Assembly: GCA_026987115.1 (NCBI GenBank)
Contig: JALSNF010000033.1
Location: 1 to 40,017 of the forward strand
DNA: 40,017 nt
From: Desulfurobacteriaceae bacterium
GTDB taxonomy: Bacteria > Aquificota > Aquificia > Desulfurobacteriales > Desulfurobacteriaceae
Direction of reading: 5' to 3'
Shown: piece by piece, positions 32,597 through 40,017 of the stretch
How positions within the stretch are numbered: position 1 is the stretch's first letter
Layout of the letters: the number at the start of each line of letters is the position of its first letter
Position numbers and translations under genes: made by a program
Notes under the pieces: model-generated
Database searches by the model: none
What the model saw: the letters and a program-made list of their open reading frames with translations, nothing else
What the model was told of the DNA's origin: nothing

Positions 32597-33221
32597 AGTC
32601 TATTTCCTTCCCTAAGTGGCCTGTAGCGTTTGCTACGTGAACTACAACTTTTCTACTTGCCGGTGAGTACTCTAAAACTGTTATCCCACAGTTTGCCTGT
32701 TTAAACGCCCAGAACTTGTCAAGGTCCGTTCCTAAAAGGTGGCACATTAAGACTTTATTTGTGGCGTCGTGGCCTACTATAACTATTAAGTCCTCATCCT
32801 TGTGCTCCTTTACTACCTCTTCAAAGGCTTTGACCGCTCTTTGGTAAACATCTCTTAAGCTCTCTCCCTTTGGCATTTTTACTTGACTTGGTTTTTCCCT
32901 CCAGAGTTTAAGGAGCTCCGGGTACTTCTTTTCAACCTCAGAGGCCAACATTCCTTCCCACTCTCCGTGGTCTATCTCTTTAAAGCCTTCTTTTACTTTA
33001 ACTTCCAACTTGTGGTGTTTTGCTATCTCCTGTGCGGTGCTTTTGCACCTAGATAGGGGACTTGAGTAAACGGCTTTAACCGGGAACTCCTTTAAAGCTT
33101 CTCCTACCCTCCTTGCTTGCTCCTTCCCTTCCTCGTTTAAGGGAATGTCCATCTTCCCTTGATACCTTCCTTCTGCGTTCCAGACTGTTTTTCCGTGTCT
33201 TACTAAGACTATTTTTGGCAT
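32574..33221 (-). CDS. Histidine phosphatase family protein, possibly metal-independent phosphoserine phosphatase
   Basis: A 215-residue member of the histidine phosphatase superfamily. The catalytic RHG is at residues 8-10 (VRHGKTVWNAEGRYQG), followed by YSSPLSRCKSTA, the acidic IDHGEWEGML, and the second histidine in VGHD. The C-terminal stretch with LLGTDLDKFWAFKQANCGITVLEY and the TGHLG motif resembles PspA of Hydrogenobacter, a metal-independent phosphoserine phosphatase, more than the glycolytic mutases. A cofactor-dependent phosphoglycerate mutase or CobC-like role remains possible. It is divergent from the GltD-like gene; a consensus TATAAT lies upstream at 33259-33254. Confidence 0.85.
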   Translation of the reverse strand: MPKIVLVRHGKTVWNAEGRYQGKMDIPLNEEGKEQARRVGEALKEFPVKAVYSSPLSRCKSTAQEIAKHHKLEVKVKEGFKEIDHGEWEGMLASEVEKKYPELLKLWREKPSQVKMPKGESLRDVYQRAVKAFEEVVKEHKDEDLIVIVGHDATNKVLMCHLLGTDLDKFWAFKQANCGITVLEYSPASRKVVVHVANATGHLGKEIDFEVQKSL

Positions 33222-33253
33222 TTTTCACTCTCCCTTTGGTTTTTGAGAGGGAA

Positions 33254-33259
33254 ATTATA
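33254..33259 (-). promoter_or_regulatory. -10 box for the histidine phosphatase-sfsA unit
   Basis: A consensus TATAAT reads on the minus strand at 33259-33254, 33 bases before the phosphatase ATG. TTAATT lies 16 bases upstream as a weak -35. Arms GTTAA and TTAAC (33271-33275 and 33278-33282) flank it further upstream and could be an operator for this divergent region. Confidence 0.45.
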
Positions 33260-33309
33260 AGCCTTGTCTTGTTAAAATTAACCTCAATGATAAACAGGGG
33301 AGGTTGAAA

Positions 33310-34740
33310 ATGAAGAAGAGATTAGATAGGTGGATGGATAGGATGCCCATGCCTGTTCTCCCTCCTGAAGTTAGGAAGAGGGTTTTTAACGAGTATGTCC
33401 TTGGATACGGCCACACCGCTGCAAAAGACGAGTCTTTAAGGTGTCTTCTCTGTAAGACTCCTACCTGTATGGACTCCTGTCCTGTAAGCAGTAAGATACC
33501 TAACTGGATTGAAACTATTCAGAAGGAAGGCGTTCTTGAAGGCTACAAAATCTTAAGGGAGAGGAATCCCTTTAGTTCAGTGTGCGGAAGGGTCTGTCCG
33601 CAAGAGAGGCTTTGTGAGAGCACCTGCATACTACTTAGGAGAAAAGACGGAGAAGCTGTTGCGATAGGAGGACTTGAAAGGTTTATAGCCGATAACGTTA
33701 GGATGTCCGGCGTTAACTGGGTTGATGAGAAAGAGCTCCCAGACAGCGGTAAAAGAGTGGCAATTATAGGGGGAGGACCTGCAGGGCTTGCCGCAGCTTA
33801 CTTCTTAGCTAAGAAGGGCCACAAGATAACCATATTTGAAGCCCTTCCTTACTTAGGAGGGGTTATGAGGTACGGTATCCCGGAGCCTAGACTTCCAAGA
33901 GAGGCTTTAGACTGGGACATTAACCTTATACTCAATTTGGGAGTTGAAGTAAAAACGGGAGTGGTAGTTGGAGAGGACATTACCTTAGACGAGATAAGAA
34001 AAAGCTACGACGCCGTTTTCATAGCTGTTGGTTCTGGTAAGGGTAAGAAGATGGAGATTCCCGGAGCTGACCTTAAGGGAGCTTACTCTGCTATTGGCTT
34101 TTTAATGAAGGTAAACACAGGTGAGATTCATCCCCTCCTTTCTCCCGACAAGGAGATAGAGCTCCCTAAAGACAGCAAAGTAGTAATTGTTGGGGGCGGT
34201 TTTACTGCCGTTGACTGTGCTTTAGTTGCAGTTAGACTTGGAAATGAGGTAGAAGTGGTTTACAGGAGAACTAAAGACTCCTCCTCTGCCAGAGAAGACG
34301 AGTGGGAAATGCTTGAAGAAGAAGGGGTTAAGATAAACTGGCTTACTCAGCCTGTAGAGGTTCTTGGAGACGACAGCGGTAAGGTAAAAGCCCTTAAGTG
34401 TGTTAAGATGAACCTAATTAAAGAGGAAGGGAAAAGGCCGAAAGTTGAGCCAATCCCGGGAAGCGAGTTTGAAATACCTTGCGATTACGTTATTTTCGCC
34501 ATAGGTCAAGCCTACAACGATACTGCCTATAAAGACCTGGAAGGCTTGGAAGTTGACAAGTGGAACAACCTTTCAACAGTTGACGACGAGTTTAGGACAA
34601 ACGTTGAAGGAGTGTGGGCTGGAGGAGATGTTGTAAACGGCGGGGACTTGGTCGTTACTGCCATAAAGCACGCTCAGGTTGCCGCCGCCTCAATTCACAA
34701 GTACCTTGTTAGCGGTAAGTGGGAATACAAAGGAAAGTAG
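33310..34740 (+). CDS. GltD-like NAD(P)H/FAD oxidoreductase (glutamate synthase small-subunit type)
   Basis: A 476-residue flavoprotein of the GltD/NfnB family. The N-terminal helical domain has two sets of cysteines for [4Fe-4S] clusters (CLLCKTPTCMDSCP and CGRVCPQERLCESTC). The FAD-binding GGGPAGLAAAYFLAKKG and NADPH-binding VGGGFTAVDCALVA Rossmann motifs follow, and the C terminus has the family motif VWAGGDVVNGGDLVVTAIKHAQ. It passes electrons between NAD(P)H and ferredoxin or a partner subunit. No GltB or NfnA gene is adjacent, so a stand-alone glutamate synthase or NfnB-like role is undecided. ATG at 33310 is chosen: GGGGAGG ends six bases before it. Confidence 0.9.
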   Translation: MKKRLDRWMDRMPMPVLPPEVRKRVFNEYVLGYGHTAAKDESLRCLLCKTPTCMDSCPVSSKIPNWIETIQKEGVLEGYKILRERNPFSSVCGRVCPQERLCESTCILLRRKDGEAVAIGGLERFIADNVRMSGVNWVDEKELPDSGKRVAIIGGGPAGLAAAYFLAKKGHKITIFEALPYLGGVMRYGIPEPRLPREALDWDINLILNLGVEVKTGVVVGEDITLDEIRKSYDAVFIAVGSGKGKKMEIPGADLKGAYSAIGFLMKVNTGEIHPLLSPDKEIELPKDSKVVIVGGGFTAVDCALVAVRLGNEVEVVYRRTKDSSSAREDEWEMLEEEGVKINWLTQPVEVLGDDSGKVKALKCVKMNLIKEEGKRPKVEPIPGSEFEIPCDYVIFAIGQAYNDTAYKDLEGLEVDKWNNLSTVDDEFRTNVEGVWAGGDVVNGGDLVVTAIKHAQVAAASIHKYLVSGKWEYKGK

Positions 34741-34744
34741 TTTT

Positions 34745-34764
34745 TAGGGGGGGCTTTCCCCCTA
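34745..34764. terminator. Hairpin between convergent GltD-like and methyltransferase genes
   Basis: TAGGGGG (34745-34751) pairs with CCCCCTA (34758-34764) around GGCTTT. The stem includes the stop codon of the minus-strand gene. Neither side has a clear U-tract, so it is a weak or mRNA-end-protecting structure rather than a canonical terminator. Confidence 0.4.
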
Positions 34765-35313
34765 CTTACCAAGTAGTCTGTCTAATATTATTGACGCAGC
34801 AGAGCGAACTGATAGGTGGTTGTACTCTGTTGGTCCTAAAATTGGCTCTAAAATGTAGTCTGAAGAGTCTAAAAACTCTTTCGTTAGCCCCCATCCAGTT
34901 CCAAAGCAGATTATAAAGTCCTCCCCTTTTTCTATTTTCTTCCTGAGTTCTTTAAAGCTTATTGAGTTTGGAACTTCTCTTGCTGTGGTTGAGACCACTT
35001 TAGGGACTGTGCCGTCCTTTTCTTTTATGTCTTTTAGGGCGTCTTCAAAGTAGGGAACTGCCTTGACGATTTTGAGGGCTTCCCACCTTTTCGGGTTATA
35101 TTCCCTTCCGTGGCCTCCCTGCCAGAAGTTTAAGAGCTTGTTGGCAAGCCACAGGTGGTTTTCAATAGGTTGAACTACGTAATACCTTTTTACCCCGTAA
35201 GTCCTTGAGGCTCTTGCTATGTCGTGGATGTCAAGGGTAGTTAAGGAAGTTGACACTACCTTACCGCTTTTGTTGTAAACTGGGTAGTGGAGAATTGCCG
35301 TGTAAACTGCCAT
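34762..35313 (-). CDS. SPOUT-type RNA methyltransferase (Methyltrn_RNA_4 family)
   Basis: A 183-residue protein of the SAM-dependent RNA methyltransferase family typical of Aquificota and Desulfobacterota. The first half opens with VYTAILHYPVYNKSGKVVSTSLTTLDIHDIAR and HLWLANKLLNFWQGGHG. The second half has the knot-type segment FIICFGTGWGLTKEFLDSSDYILEPI and the ending YNHLSVRSAASIILDRLLG, where the SAM-binding loop resides in SPOUT enzymes. The target RNA position is unknown. It starts 18 bases after the ubiB stop and is the third gene of the phasin-ubiB unit. Confidence 0.85.
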   Translation of the reverse strand: MAVYTAILHYPVYNKSGKVVSTSLTTLDIHDIARASRTYGVKRYYVVQPIENHLWLANKLLNFWQGGHGREYNPKRWEALKIVKAVPYFEDALKDIKEKDGTVPKVVSTTAREVPNSISFKELRKKIEKGEDFIICFGTGWGLTKEFLDSSDYILEPILGPTEYNHLSVRSAASIILDRLLGK

Positions 35314-35331
35314 TTCTCTTCCTCTAGGTTT

Positions 35332-36843
35332 TCAGGAATTATAGCTTTTCCTGGACATTTTATCTGCAAACACCAGTGCAGGAATGTAGGCAAGTAGGAG
35401 TTTTGGAGAGAAGATAAGGGTAATTGAAAAACCTATTAGAGCCATTCCCCAAAAGAGCTCCCTATAACTCTGTTTCTGATAGTTTACGGCGTCCTTAACG
35501 AGCTTTGGCCCCTCTTCTAAGAGCTCTCCGTACTTCATGGCCAAGTTTAGACTTTTCCTCTTTACAAACTGGTAGGCAAACTTTGGGGCAAGACTTTTAA
35601 GGTAGGGCTTTAAAAGCGGAGGGAGCCTAAAGTCGGGGTATATTAGCCTTGCTATTGACTCTGTATGGGCTATAGTCTTCATAAGTATTACGAGTTCTTC
35701 TGGGAGAACTATCTTAAACCTCCTTGCAGTTGAGAGTTCTTCGTAAAAGAGCTTTTCGGCGTCTATTTGGGATAGGGGCTTGTTGTAGTACTTGTCAAGG
35801 AAGATTAAGATTTCCCTTTTAAGTAGCTTCTCGTTTATCCCTTCCGGGAGAGCTCCTATCCTCCTTAAAGAGTTAACTATTAGGTCTGGGTCCTTGTTCA
35901 TAACTCCCAGCGAGAAGAGGAAAAATTCCTGTAGCGTGTCTGGAGAGAGCCTTCCTACTATTCCAAAGTCAACGAATGCAAACTTCCCTCCCTCAACTAA
36001 GAAGATGTTTCCAGGATGGAGGTCTCCGTGGAAGACTCCGAGCTCAAATATTGTCCTGTGGACTATGTGAACAAACTTCCTTGCAAGCTCTTTTCTTTCT
36101 TCTTCTCTTATCTTTGCGCAAGTTAGCTTCTCTCCTTTAACAAACTCCGTTATTAAGTAGTTCCTTGAGCTAAACTCCCAGAAAACTCGGGGTATAAAGA
36201 GGTTAGGTTCCTTTTTTGAGAACTTTTTAAAGAGCTCCATGTAGGCACCTTCCCTTGAAAGGTCAAGCTCCTCGCGAAGCATCCTTTCTATCTCTTGGGC
36301 TACTTCTCTTACCCTAAAGTCCTTAAGGGGAGGGTATAAGAGGGTGGCTAGACTTGCCAGTGCCTTTAAGACTGCCGTGTCTTGAGAGATTAACTTTGCC
36401 GCGTTTGGCCTTATTATCTTTACTGCTACCTCTTTACCGCTTTTTAAAACTGCTTTGTGAACCTGTGCAACGGAGCCTGAGCCTATGGGTTCTCTCTCTA
36501 TTTTTAAGAAAATCCCTTTAAGTTCCGGATAGTGCTTTAAGAGCTCTTTTAAGTCTTGGGGAGGAACCTTATCTTGAAGAGACTCAAGCTCTTTTATGAA
36601 CTCTGTAGGCAAAAGGTCAACTCTCGTAGATAGGAGCTGTCCTATCTTTAAGAAAGCTCCTCCAAGCTCTTCAAAGGCTATCCTTAGCCTTTTTGGGGGA
36701 GGGTACTTTAATAGTTCCCTTTTTCTCCAGAAAGGAAGGGAGAGAAGGTAGGCAAGTGAACTTCCAAGCTTTTGGGAAACCTCTTCGTAGAAACATAGGT
36801 ATAGGTAAGCTAAGAGCTCCCAAAGTCTTTTAAGGCGACTCAT
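35332..36843 (-). CDS. ubiB: UbiB/ABC1-family atypical kinase
   Basis: A 503-residue ADCK/UbiB protein. The family KxGQ motif is K66-I-G-Q69 in GGAFLKIGQLLSTR. The kinase-like core has an alanine-type nucleotide loop GSGSVAQVHKA, lysine in VAVKIIRP, the catalytic-loop-like HGDLHPGNIF and DFG in FVDFGIVG. Two C-terminal membrane helices (about 460-495) anchor it. UbiB proteins support isoprenoid-quinone synthesis as ATPases; here the quinone is probably menaquinone-like (inference). The start overlaps the phasin-like gene by 14 bases, a pairing that resembles the quinone-accessory arrangement of other bacteria. Confidence 0.93.
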   Translation of the reverse strand: MSRLKRLWELLAYLYLCFYEEVSQKLGSSLAYLLSLPFWRKRELLKYPPPKRLRIAFEELGGAFLKIGQLLSTRVDLLPTEFIKELESLQDKVPPQDLKELLKHYPELKGIFLKIEREPIGSGSVAQVHKAVLKSGKEVAVKIIRPNAAKLISQDTAVLKALASLATLLYPPLKDFRVREVAQEIERMLREELDLSREGAYMELFKKFSKKEPNLFIPRVFWEFSSRNYLITEFVKGEKLTCAKIREEERKELARKFVHIVHRTIFELGVFHGDLHPGNIFLVEGGKFAFVDFGIVGRLSPDTLQEFFLFSLGVMNKDPDLIVNSLRRIGALPEGINEKLLKREILIFLDKYYNKPLSQIDAEKLFYEELSTARRFKIVLPEELVILMKTIAHTESIARLIYPDFRLPPLLKPYLKSLAPKFAYQFVKRKSLNLAMKYGELLEEGPKLVKDAVNYQKQSYRELFWGMALIGFSITLIFSPKLLLAYIPALVFADKMSRKSYNS

Positions 36844-37159
36844 CTTTGCCTTTTAAGAGGGCCTTAAGGGTATCAACTTCAGCTTTTAAACTCTCAACCT
36901 CTTTTCTCAGCTCCTCAAACTCTTCTCTGGTTATTAAGTTCATCTCCTTTAAGACCTTTTCAACCTCTCTTGAGAGCTCTCCCTTCTTCTTTTCTAGGCT
37001 TTCCTTAAGCTCTTTAAGGAACTTCTTTCCCTCTTCTTGGGAGAGCTTCCCCTTCTCCTCAAGCTCTTTTACGAACTCTTCAACCTTTTCAGAAGCAAGG
37101 GCTATAAAACCTATTTGTAGGAGTGCTAACTTCCTTATTAGTTGAGCAGGACCTTTCAT
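36830..37159 (-). CDS. Phasin-like coiled-coil protein
   Basis: A 109-residue, highly charged protein. After about 30 residues with a hydrophobic helix (LIRKLALLQIGFIALASEKV) it is a long coiled coil rich in Lys and Glu. This is like the poly(3-hydroxyalkanoate) regulator phasin (PhaF/PhaI-type) and small accessory factors such as UbiK. It lies directly upstream of ubiB with a 14-base overlap, so a lipid- or membrane-associated helper of UbiB is more likely than polyester storage. ATG at 37159 follows AAGGAGG. Confidence 0.75.
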   Translation of the reverse strand: MKGPAQLIRKLALLQIGFIALASEKVEEFVKELEEKGKLSQEEGKKFLKELKESLEKKKGELSREVEKVLKEMNLITREEFEELRKEVESLKAEVDTLKALLKGKDESP

Positions 37160-37225
37160 CTTGCCTCCTTTAAACCTTTTAAGTTTAAAATTAAGCTACA
37201 AAGTCTAAAAAGGGGAAGGAGTTTG

Positions 37226-39151
37226 ATGTTAATTCTGTGCTTACTTTTCCTTCTTTTTTCCGTTAGTGCCTTTGCTTCTAAGCCTCCTGTTTTAATCTCT
37301 GCCGACTTAATTAAGGGCAGCGTAAACAGCAAACTGGAAGCAAAAGGGAATGTAGAAGTTAAATTTAAGGACGTAGTAATAAAAGGAGACTACGGATTAT
37401 ACGATAGGAGTAAAGGGCTTTTAAGGGTTTGGGGGAAGGTTTTAATTAAGGAGGGGGGAGCTCTACTTCACTGTAAGAACCTAGTTTACAACTTAAAGAC
37501 TAAAAGGGCGGTTCTTGAAGGCGTTAGCGGTTTTATTACTCCGACAGACAGAATTAAAGCCTCCTTGATTGAGAGGCTTTCTGAAAAGGAGTGGATAGCC
37601 TACGACGGAGAGTACACTCCCTGTAGCCACGCCTGTCCAGATTGGTCTGTTAAGGCAAAGAAGTTTAAAATACTTTTGGGAGAGTCCTTTGAAGGAAAGT
37701 GGGTCTCCTTCAGGGTAAAAGAGATTCCGATATTTGTTTCTCCCTACCTCTCTGGGCCGATTGTCAGTAAAAGGAGAAGCGGTTTCCTCTTCCCCAAGTT
37801 CGGCTACGTGAGTAAAGACGGTTTCGTCTATAAGCAACCTTTCTACCTTGTTTTAGGAAGGAGCGCTGACCTAACGCTGACCTACGAGAAAAGGAGCTTA
37901 AACGGTCAAGGTAAAAGGGCAAACTTTAGGTACGTTTTGAGCCCCTATAGTAGAGGAAGCATAGACTACTATCAGCTTAATAAAAAAGAAAGGCGAGACT
38001 GGAGTTTAGAGTTTAACCATTCCTATTTCCCTTCTGACTTCCTTTACGGTAAAGTTAAAGGACAACTCGTTAGTAGTAGAGCTTACTATAAAGACTCCAC
38101 CGGTTTAATAGAGAGTAGCAAGGTATATACTAAGTCAGACATTACATTAAGTAAGTTGTGGAAGCACGCAATCTTAAACGTTAACTCTGTTTACCTTAGA
38201 TACTTAGACGGCTCAACTGATACTATCTACCAAAGGCTTCCGGAAGTAAACTTTTACCTTCTTGACACTCCTTTATTTAACCTACCTCTCTTTTTTAACT
38301 TCTACTCTCAGGCCTCTTACTTTTACAGGAAAGCGGGGGGAAGCAGTTATAGGATAAGGCTCTCCCCTTCTTTAAAGTGCGTTAAAAAACTTGGTGTTTT
38401 TAAAAATACCTCGGAGCTCCTTTACAGGTACACCTACTATCAGTTGGGAGCTCCCGTTAAACAGGTGGGCTTTAAAAACTACCTAAAACTTACAAAGTTT
38501 GTTTCCCTTGGCAACTATTCAGTTTCCCTAAATCCAGAACTAGACTTTTCTTACCTTCAAGGAAGCAGTTTCTCTTCCCACCCCAATTACGACATTACAG
38601 ATTCTTACAGAGAAGAAAAGAGTTTAACCTCTCTTTTAGAGTTTTACCTTTACAGTTCAAGGGGAAGGTTAGGAAGATTAACTCTTTCGTCAGATTACTT
38701 AGTTAAGAGTAAAAGCTGGAATAAGTTTATTTCTGACCTTGAACTTTCTCCCTTTAACTGGCTCCTTTTGAAGGAGACTGCTCTCTTTTCATTAAAAAGC
38801 GGAAGCCTCTCTTTTCTAAACTCTTACTTAAAGCTGACTAAAGAGGGCTATTCCCTTTGGCTGAACCACTACCAAAGCCCTGTAAATAAAATAACCTACT
38901 TAAAGTGGGGCTTTTCCTTGCCTCTTAACAGGTTCCTCTCCTTTAACTACTCTCAAAGGTACGACCTAAAGTTTTCTCAAGATAGGGAGCGGAGCTATTC
39001 CTTTACGGTAAATAGGGGCTGCTGGAGCGGTAGGTTCTCCTACAGGTGGGTTAAGAACTACGACAATACGATTACTTACCAGTACATGATTACAGTTAAC
39101 CTGCTTAAGCTAGGAAGCTACGGATATAAGTTCGTTGGAAAGAGGGATTAG
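37226..39151 (+). CDS. lptD: LPS-assembly outer-membrane protein LptD
   Basis: A 641-residue LptD (OstA/Imp) homolog that inserts lipopolysaccharide into the outer leaflet. A hydrophobic signal peptide is cut near AFAS, followed by a periplasmic OstA jellyroll domain (about 22-150, with LEAKGNVEVKFKDVVIKGDYG) and a beta-barrel rich in alternating aromatic residues. The typical barrel entry RRSGFLFPKFGY and the CSHACPDW cysteine motif are visible. The frame is open 28 codons upstream, but ATG at 37226 with GAAGGAG before it starts the signal peptide properly. Its stop abuts the stop of the convergent pilin with no base between. It supports a lipopolysaccharide-bearing outer membrane. Confidence 0.93.
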   Translation: MLILCLLFLLFSVSAFASKPPVLISADLIKGSVNSKLEAKGNVEVKFKDVVIKGDYGLYDRSKGLLRVWGKVLIKEGGALLHCKNLVYNLKTKRAVLEGVSGFITPTDRIKASLIERLSEKEWIAYDGEYTPCSHACPDWSVKAKKFKILLGESFEGKWVSFRVKEIPIFVSPYLSGPIVSKRRSGFLFPKFGYVSKDGFVYKQPFYLVLGRSADLTLTYEKRSLNGQGKRANFRYVLSPYSRGSIDYYQLNKKERRDWSLEFNHSYFPSDFLYGKVKGQLVSSRAYYKDSTGLIESSKVYTKSDITLSKLWKHAILNVNSVYLRYLDGSTDTIYQRLPEVNFYLLDTPLFNLPLFFNFYSQASYFYRKAGGSSYRIRLSPSLKCVKKLGVFKNTSELLYRYTYYQLGAPVKQVGFKNYLKLTKFVSLGNYSVSLNPELDFSYLQGSSFSSHPNYDITDSYREEKSLTSLLEFYLYSSRGRLGRLTLSSDYLVKSKSWNKFISDLELSPFNWLLLKETALFSLKSGSLSFLNSYLKLTKEGYSLWLNHYQSPVNKITYLKWGFSLPLNRFLSFNYSQRYDLKFSQDRERSYSFTVNRGCWSGRFSYRWVKNYDNTITYQYMITVNLLKLGSYGYKFVGKRD

Positions 39152-39523
39152 CTATTGAGGAGAGCAGCTTATAACTCCGTTTACGTCTCCGTAGTCTGTT
39201 TTTATAGTGCATATTACTTTAAGGTTTGAACTTTTAATTTTAAATGTGCAGTTTGAGTTTGCTATCTTTATGTAGTCTCCTCTTTCGCTTACGATTAAAG
39301 TGCAGGTGTCGTTTGAAAGGTTTGTTATACAGGTTTTCTCTTTAATTCCTCTATCTGCGTACTCTGCCATTAACTCTCCGGCACAACTTATTAGGTCACT
39401 TTGGATTCTACTTACTATTGCTTTGTTCTTGTATTTTAAGTAGTTTGAGATGGCTACGGCCGTGAGAATTGAAAGTATAATTGCTAATATTAACAATTCA
39501 ATTAAGCTGAACCCTTCTCTCAT
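39152..39523 (-). CDS. Minor type IV pilin-like protein
   Basis: A 123-residue prepilin. The short basic leader MREG ends in Gly before FSLIELLILAIILSILTAVA, with Glu5 of the mature form present, so it should be processed by prepilin peptidase. The helix lacks the proline at 22 seen in the major pilin (AISNY instead of AIPQY). Six cysteines in the globular domain suggest disulfide bonds. It aligns end to end with the next gene (cysteine after the helix; final VxCTxxT...C), indicating a tandem paralog. Its ribosome site is weak (GGAAATA), predicting low expression. Confidence 0.85.
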   Translation of the reverse strand: MREGFSLIELLILAIILSILTAVAISNYLKYKNKAIVSRIQSDLISCAGELMAEYADRGIKEKTCITNLSNDTCTLIVSERGDYIKIANSNCTFKIKSSNLKVICTIKTDYGDVNGVISCSPQ

Positions 39524-39544
39524 TCATTATTTCCGGTTATAGAA

Positions 39545-39559
39545 GGGGCACGAAGCCCC
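39545..39559 (-). terminator. Intercistronic hairpin between pilin genes
   Basis: GGGGC (39545-39549) pairs with GCCCC (39555-39559); on the minus strand it lies ten bases after the major pilin stop and is followed by TTCTATAA. It is likely an attenuator or RNA-stabilising stem lowering expression of the downstream minor pilin. Confidence 0.55.
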
Positions 39560-39568
39560 CAAGGTTAA

Positions 39569-39955
39569 TTAAGTGGTTGGTTCGCAAGTAATAGTGTTTG
39601 TAGCTGTGTGGGCTGTACATTTTACTTTGTGGCCTTTGATTGTTAAATTAACTGTTGTAGTTTTTGCATCTTTTGAATCTCCAATGTATTGAAGATTTCC
39701 AGTGTCATTTAGTATGATGTAGACGTCTGTTGGAGTTCCGTTTCCTTGGTCTACTTTACAGTCGTAAGTAGTTTTATTACCGTTGTCAGCAAATTGTGCC
39801 ATTGCTGCAGAGAGGCAGGAAGAGAGAGTGGCTTGAGCATTTGAGGCAGCAGCTTTACGAACGTAATTTGTGTACTGGGGTATTGCGATTGCTGCTAAAA
39901 TCGCGATGATTGCGATTACGATGAGAAGTTCTACCAGCGTAAAGGCTTTTCTCAT
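39569..39955 (-). CDS. Major type IV pilin (PilA-like)
   Basis: A 128-residue type IVa pilin. The leader MRKA precedes [20 protein letters not shown], the canonical N-terminal helix, with Glu5 and P22 present. The cleavage position (A rather than G at -1) is a known variant. The globular domain is short (about 95 residues) with four cysteines. The excellent ribosome site AAGGAGG is eight bases before the ATG. It is preceded by a sigma-54 promoter (39995-40010), a common arrangement for PilR-controlled pilA. The next gene downstream is its paralog. Confidence 0.93.
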   Translation of the reverse strand: MRKAFTLVELLIVIAIIAILAAIAIPQYTNYVRKAAASNAQATLSSCLSAAMAQFADNGNKTTYDCKVDQGNGTPTDVYIILNDTGNLQYIGDSKDAKTTTVNLTIKGHKVKCTAHTATNTITCEPTT

Positions 39956-39994
39956 CTTTATACCTCCTTAAAGTTTTGTTTCACCTTTTTAAAT

Positions 39995-40010
39995 AGCAAA
40001 GTACGTGCCA
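39995..40010 (-). promoter_or_regulatory. Sigma-54 (RpoN) promoter for the major pilin
   Basis: On the minus strand TGGCAC (40010-40005), five bases, then TTGCT (39999-39995) match the -24/-12 consensus TGGCAC-N5-TTGCW exactly. It lies 40 bases ahead of the pilin ATG. An enhancer site would lie beyond the window edge. Confidence 0.82.
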
Positions 40011-40017
40011 ATCTTGT

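Noticed and set aside
1-40017. CRISPR array, insertion sequence or prophage
   Set aside because: No regularly spaced repeats, transposase, integrase or phage genes were seen; the repeated GAGCTC sites are dispersed short palindromes.

Overview
The window looks like chromosome of a thermophilic, anaerobic, chemolithoautotrophic bacterium of the Aquificota, most like the Desulfurobacteriaceae (Thermovibrio, Desulfurobacterium). The reasons are the gene content, with a CooS-family Fe-S protein, a c7-type triheme lipoprotein, LptD and TolC (so a Gram-negative envelope) and UPF0280. Proteins are very rich in Lys, Glu, Leu and Phe, G+C is about 44% by eye, and genes are packed with almost no intergenic DNA. 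Placement is by pattern recognition, not by a search. TTG and GTG starts behind strong AGGAGG-type ribosome sites are common. No rRNA, mobile element or CRISPR array was seen, and no stretch over 300 bases lacks a gene; the longest gaps are 31267-31400 (134 b, regulatory) and 31776-31900 (125 b).

Layout. 1-2723 (-): a DASS/SLC13 transporter cut by the left edge, behind pyruvate kinase. 2770-9759 (+): thpR, DUF445, phosphohexomutase, KaiC-like ATPase, LOG-like protein, two membrane proteins of unknown role and aroK. 9740-13131 (-): a lipid-linked sugar module (flippase-like protein, GT2, ArnT-like GT39). 13206-15012 (+): small zinc ribbon and a second GT39. 14891-17058 (-): sirtuin and TolC. 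17119-18669 (-): UPF0280 and proC. 18717-18802 (+): tRNA-Leu(CAA). thiD (-), then rpiB-glyA (+). 21340-28935 (+): one uninterrupted run of hisD, pyrB, triheme cytochrome, pyrC, SDH-type protease, carD, PIN-TRAM protein, ispD and a Crp/Fnr regulator. 28932-31775: ygbA and a CooS-V-like protein (-), with a divergent NifX-like gene (+). 31901-33221 (-): sfsA and a PspA-like phosphatase. 33310-34740 (+): GltD-like flavoprotein. 34762-37159 (-): phasin-like protein, ubiB and SPOUT methyltransferase. 37226-39151 (+): lptD. 39152-39955 (-): two type IV pilins behind a sigma-54 promoter.

The most interesting locus is 28294-31775. The gene that would be annotated as CO dehydrogenase lacks one cysteine of the Ni-Fe C-cluster set and has Glu in its place. 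That is the hallmark of CooS-V-type proteins, which carry a hybrid-cluster-like Fe-S-O site and act on hydroxylamine rather than CO. Downstream is YgbA, a family linked to nitrosative stress, and next to that a Crp/Fnr regulator with an FNR-type E-xx-SR recognition helix. A perfect TTGAC-N4-GTCAA operator lies between cooS-V and the divergent NifX-like gene, centred exactly -41.5 from the start site predicted for cooS-V. I read this as a self-contained nitrosative/hydroxylamine stress module.

Other notable signals are roughly 90 copies of the palindrome GAGCTC (about twelve times chance), a triheme cytochrome lipoprotein translationally coupled between pyrB and pyrC, and a 122-bp antisense overlap between a GT39 gene and a sirtuin gene.
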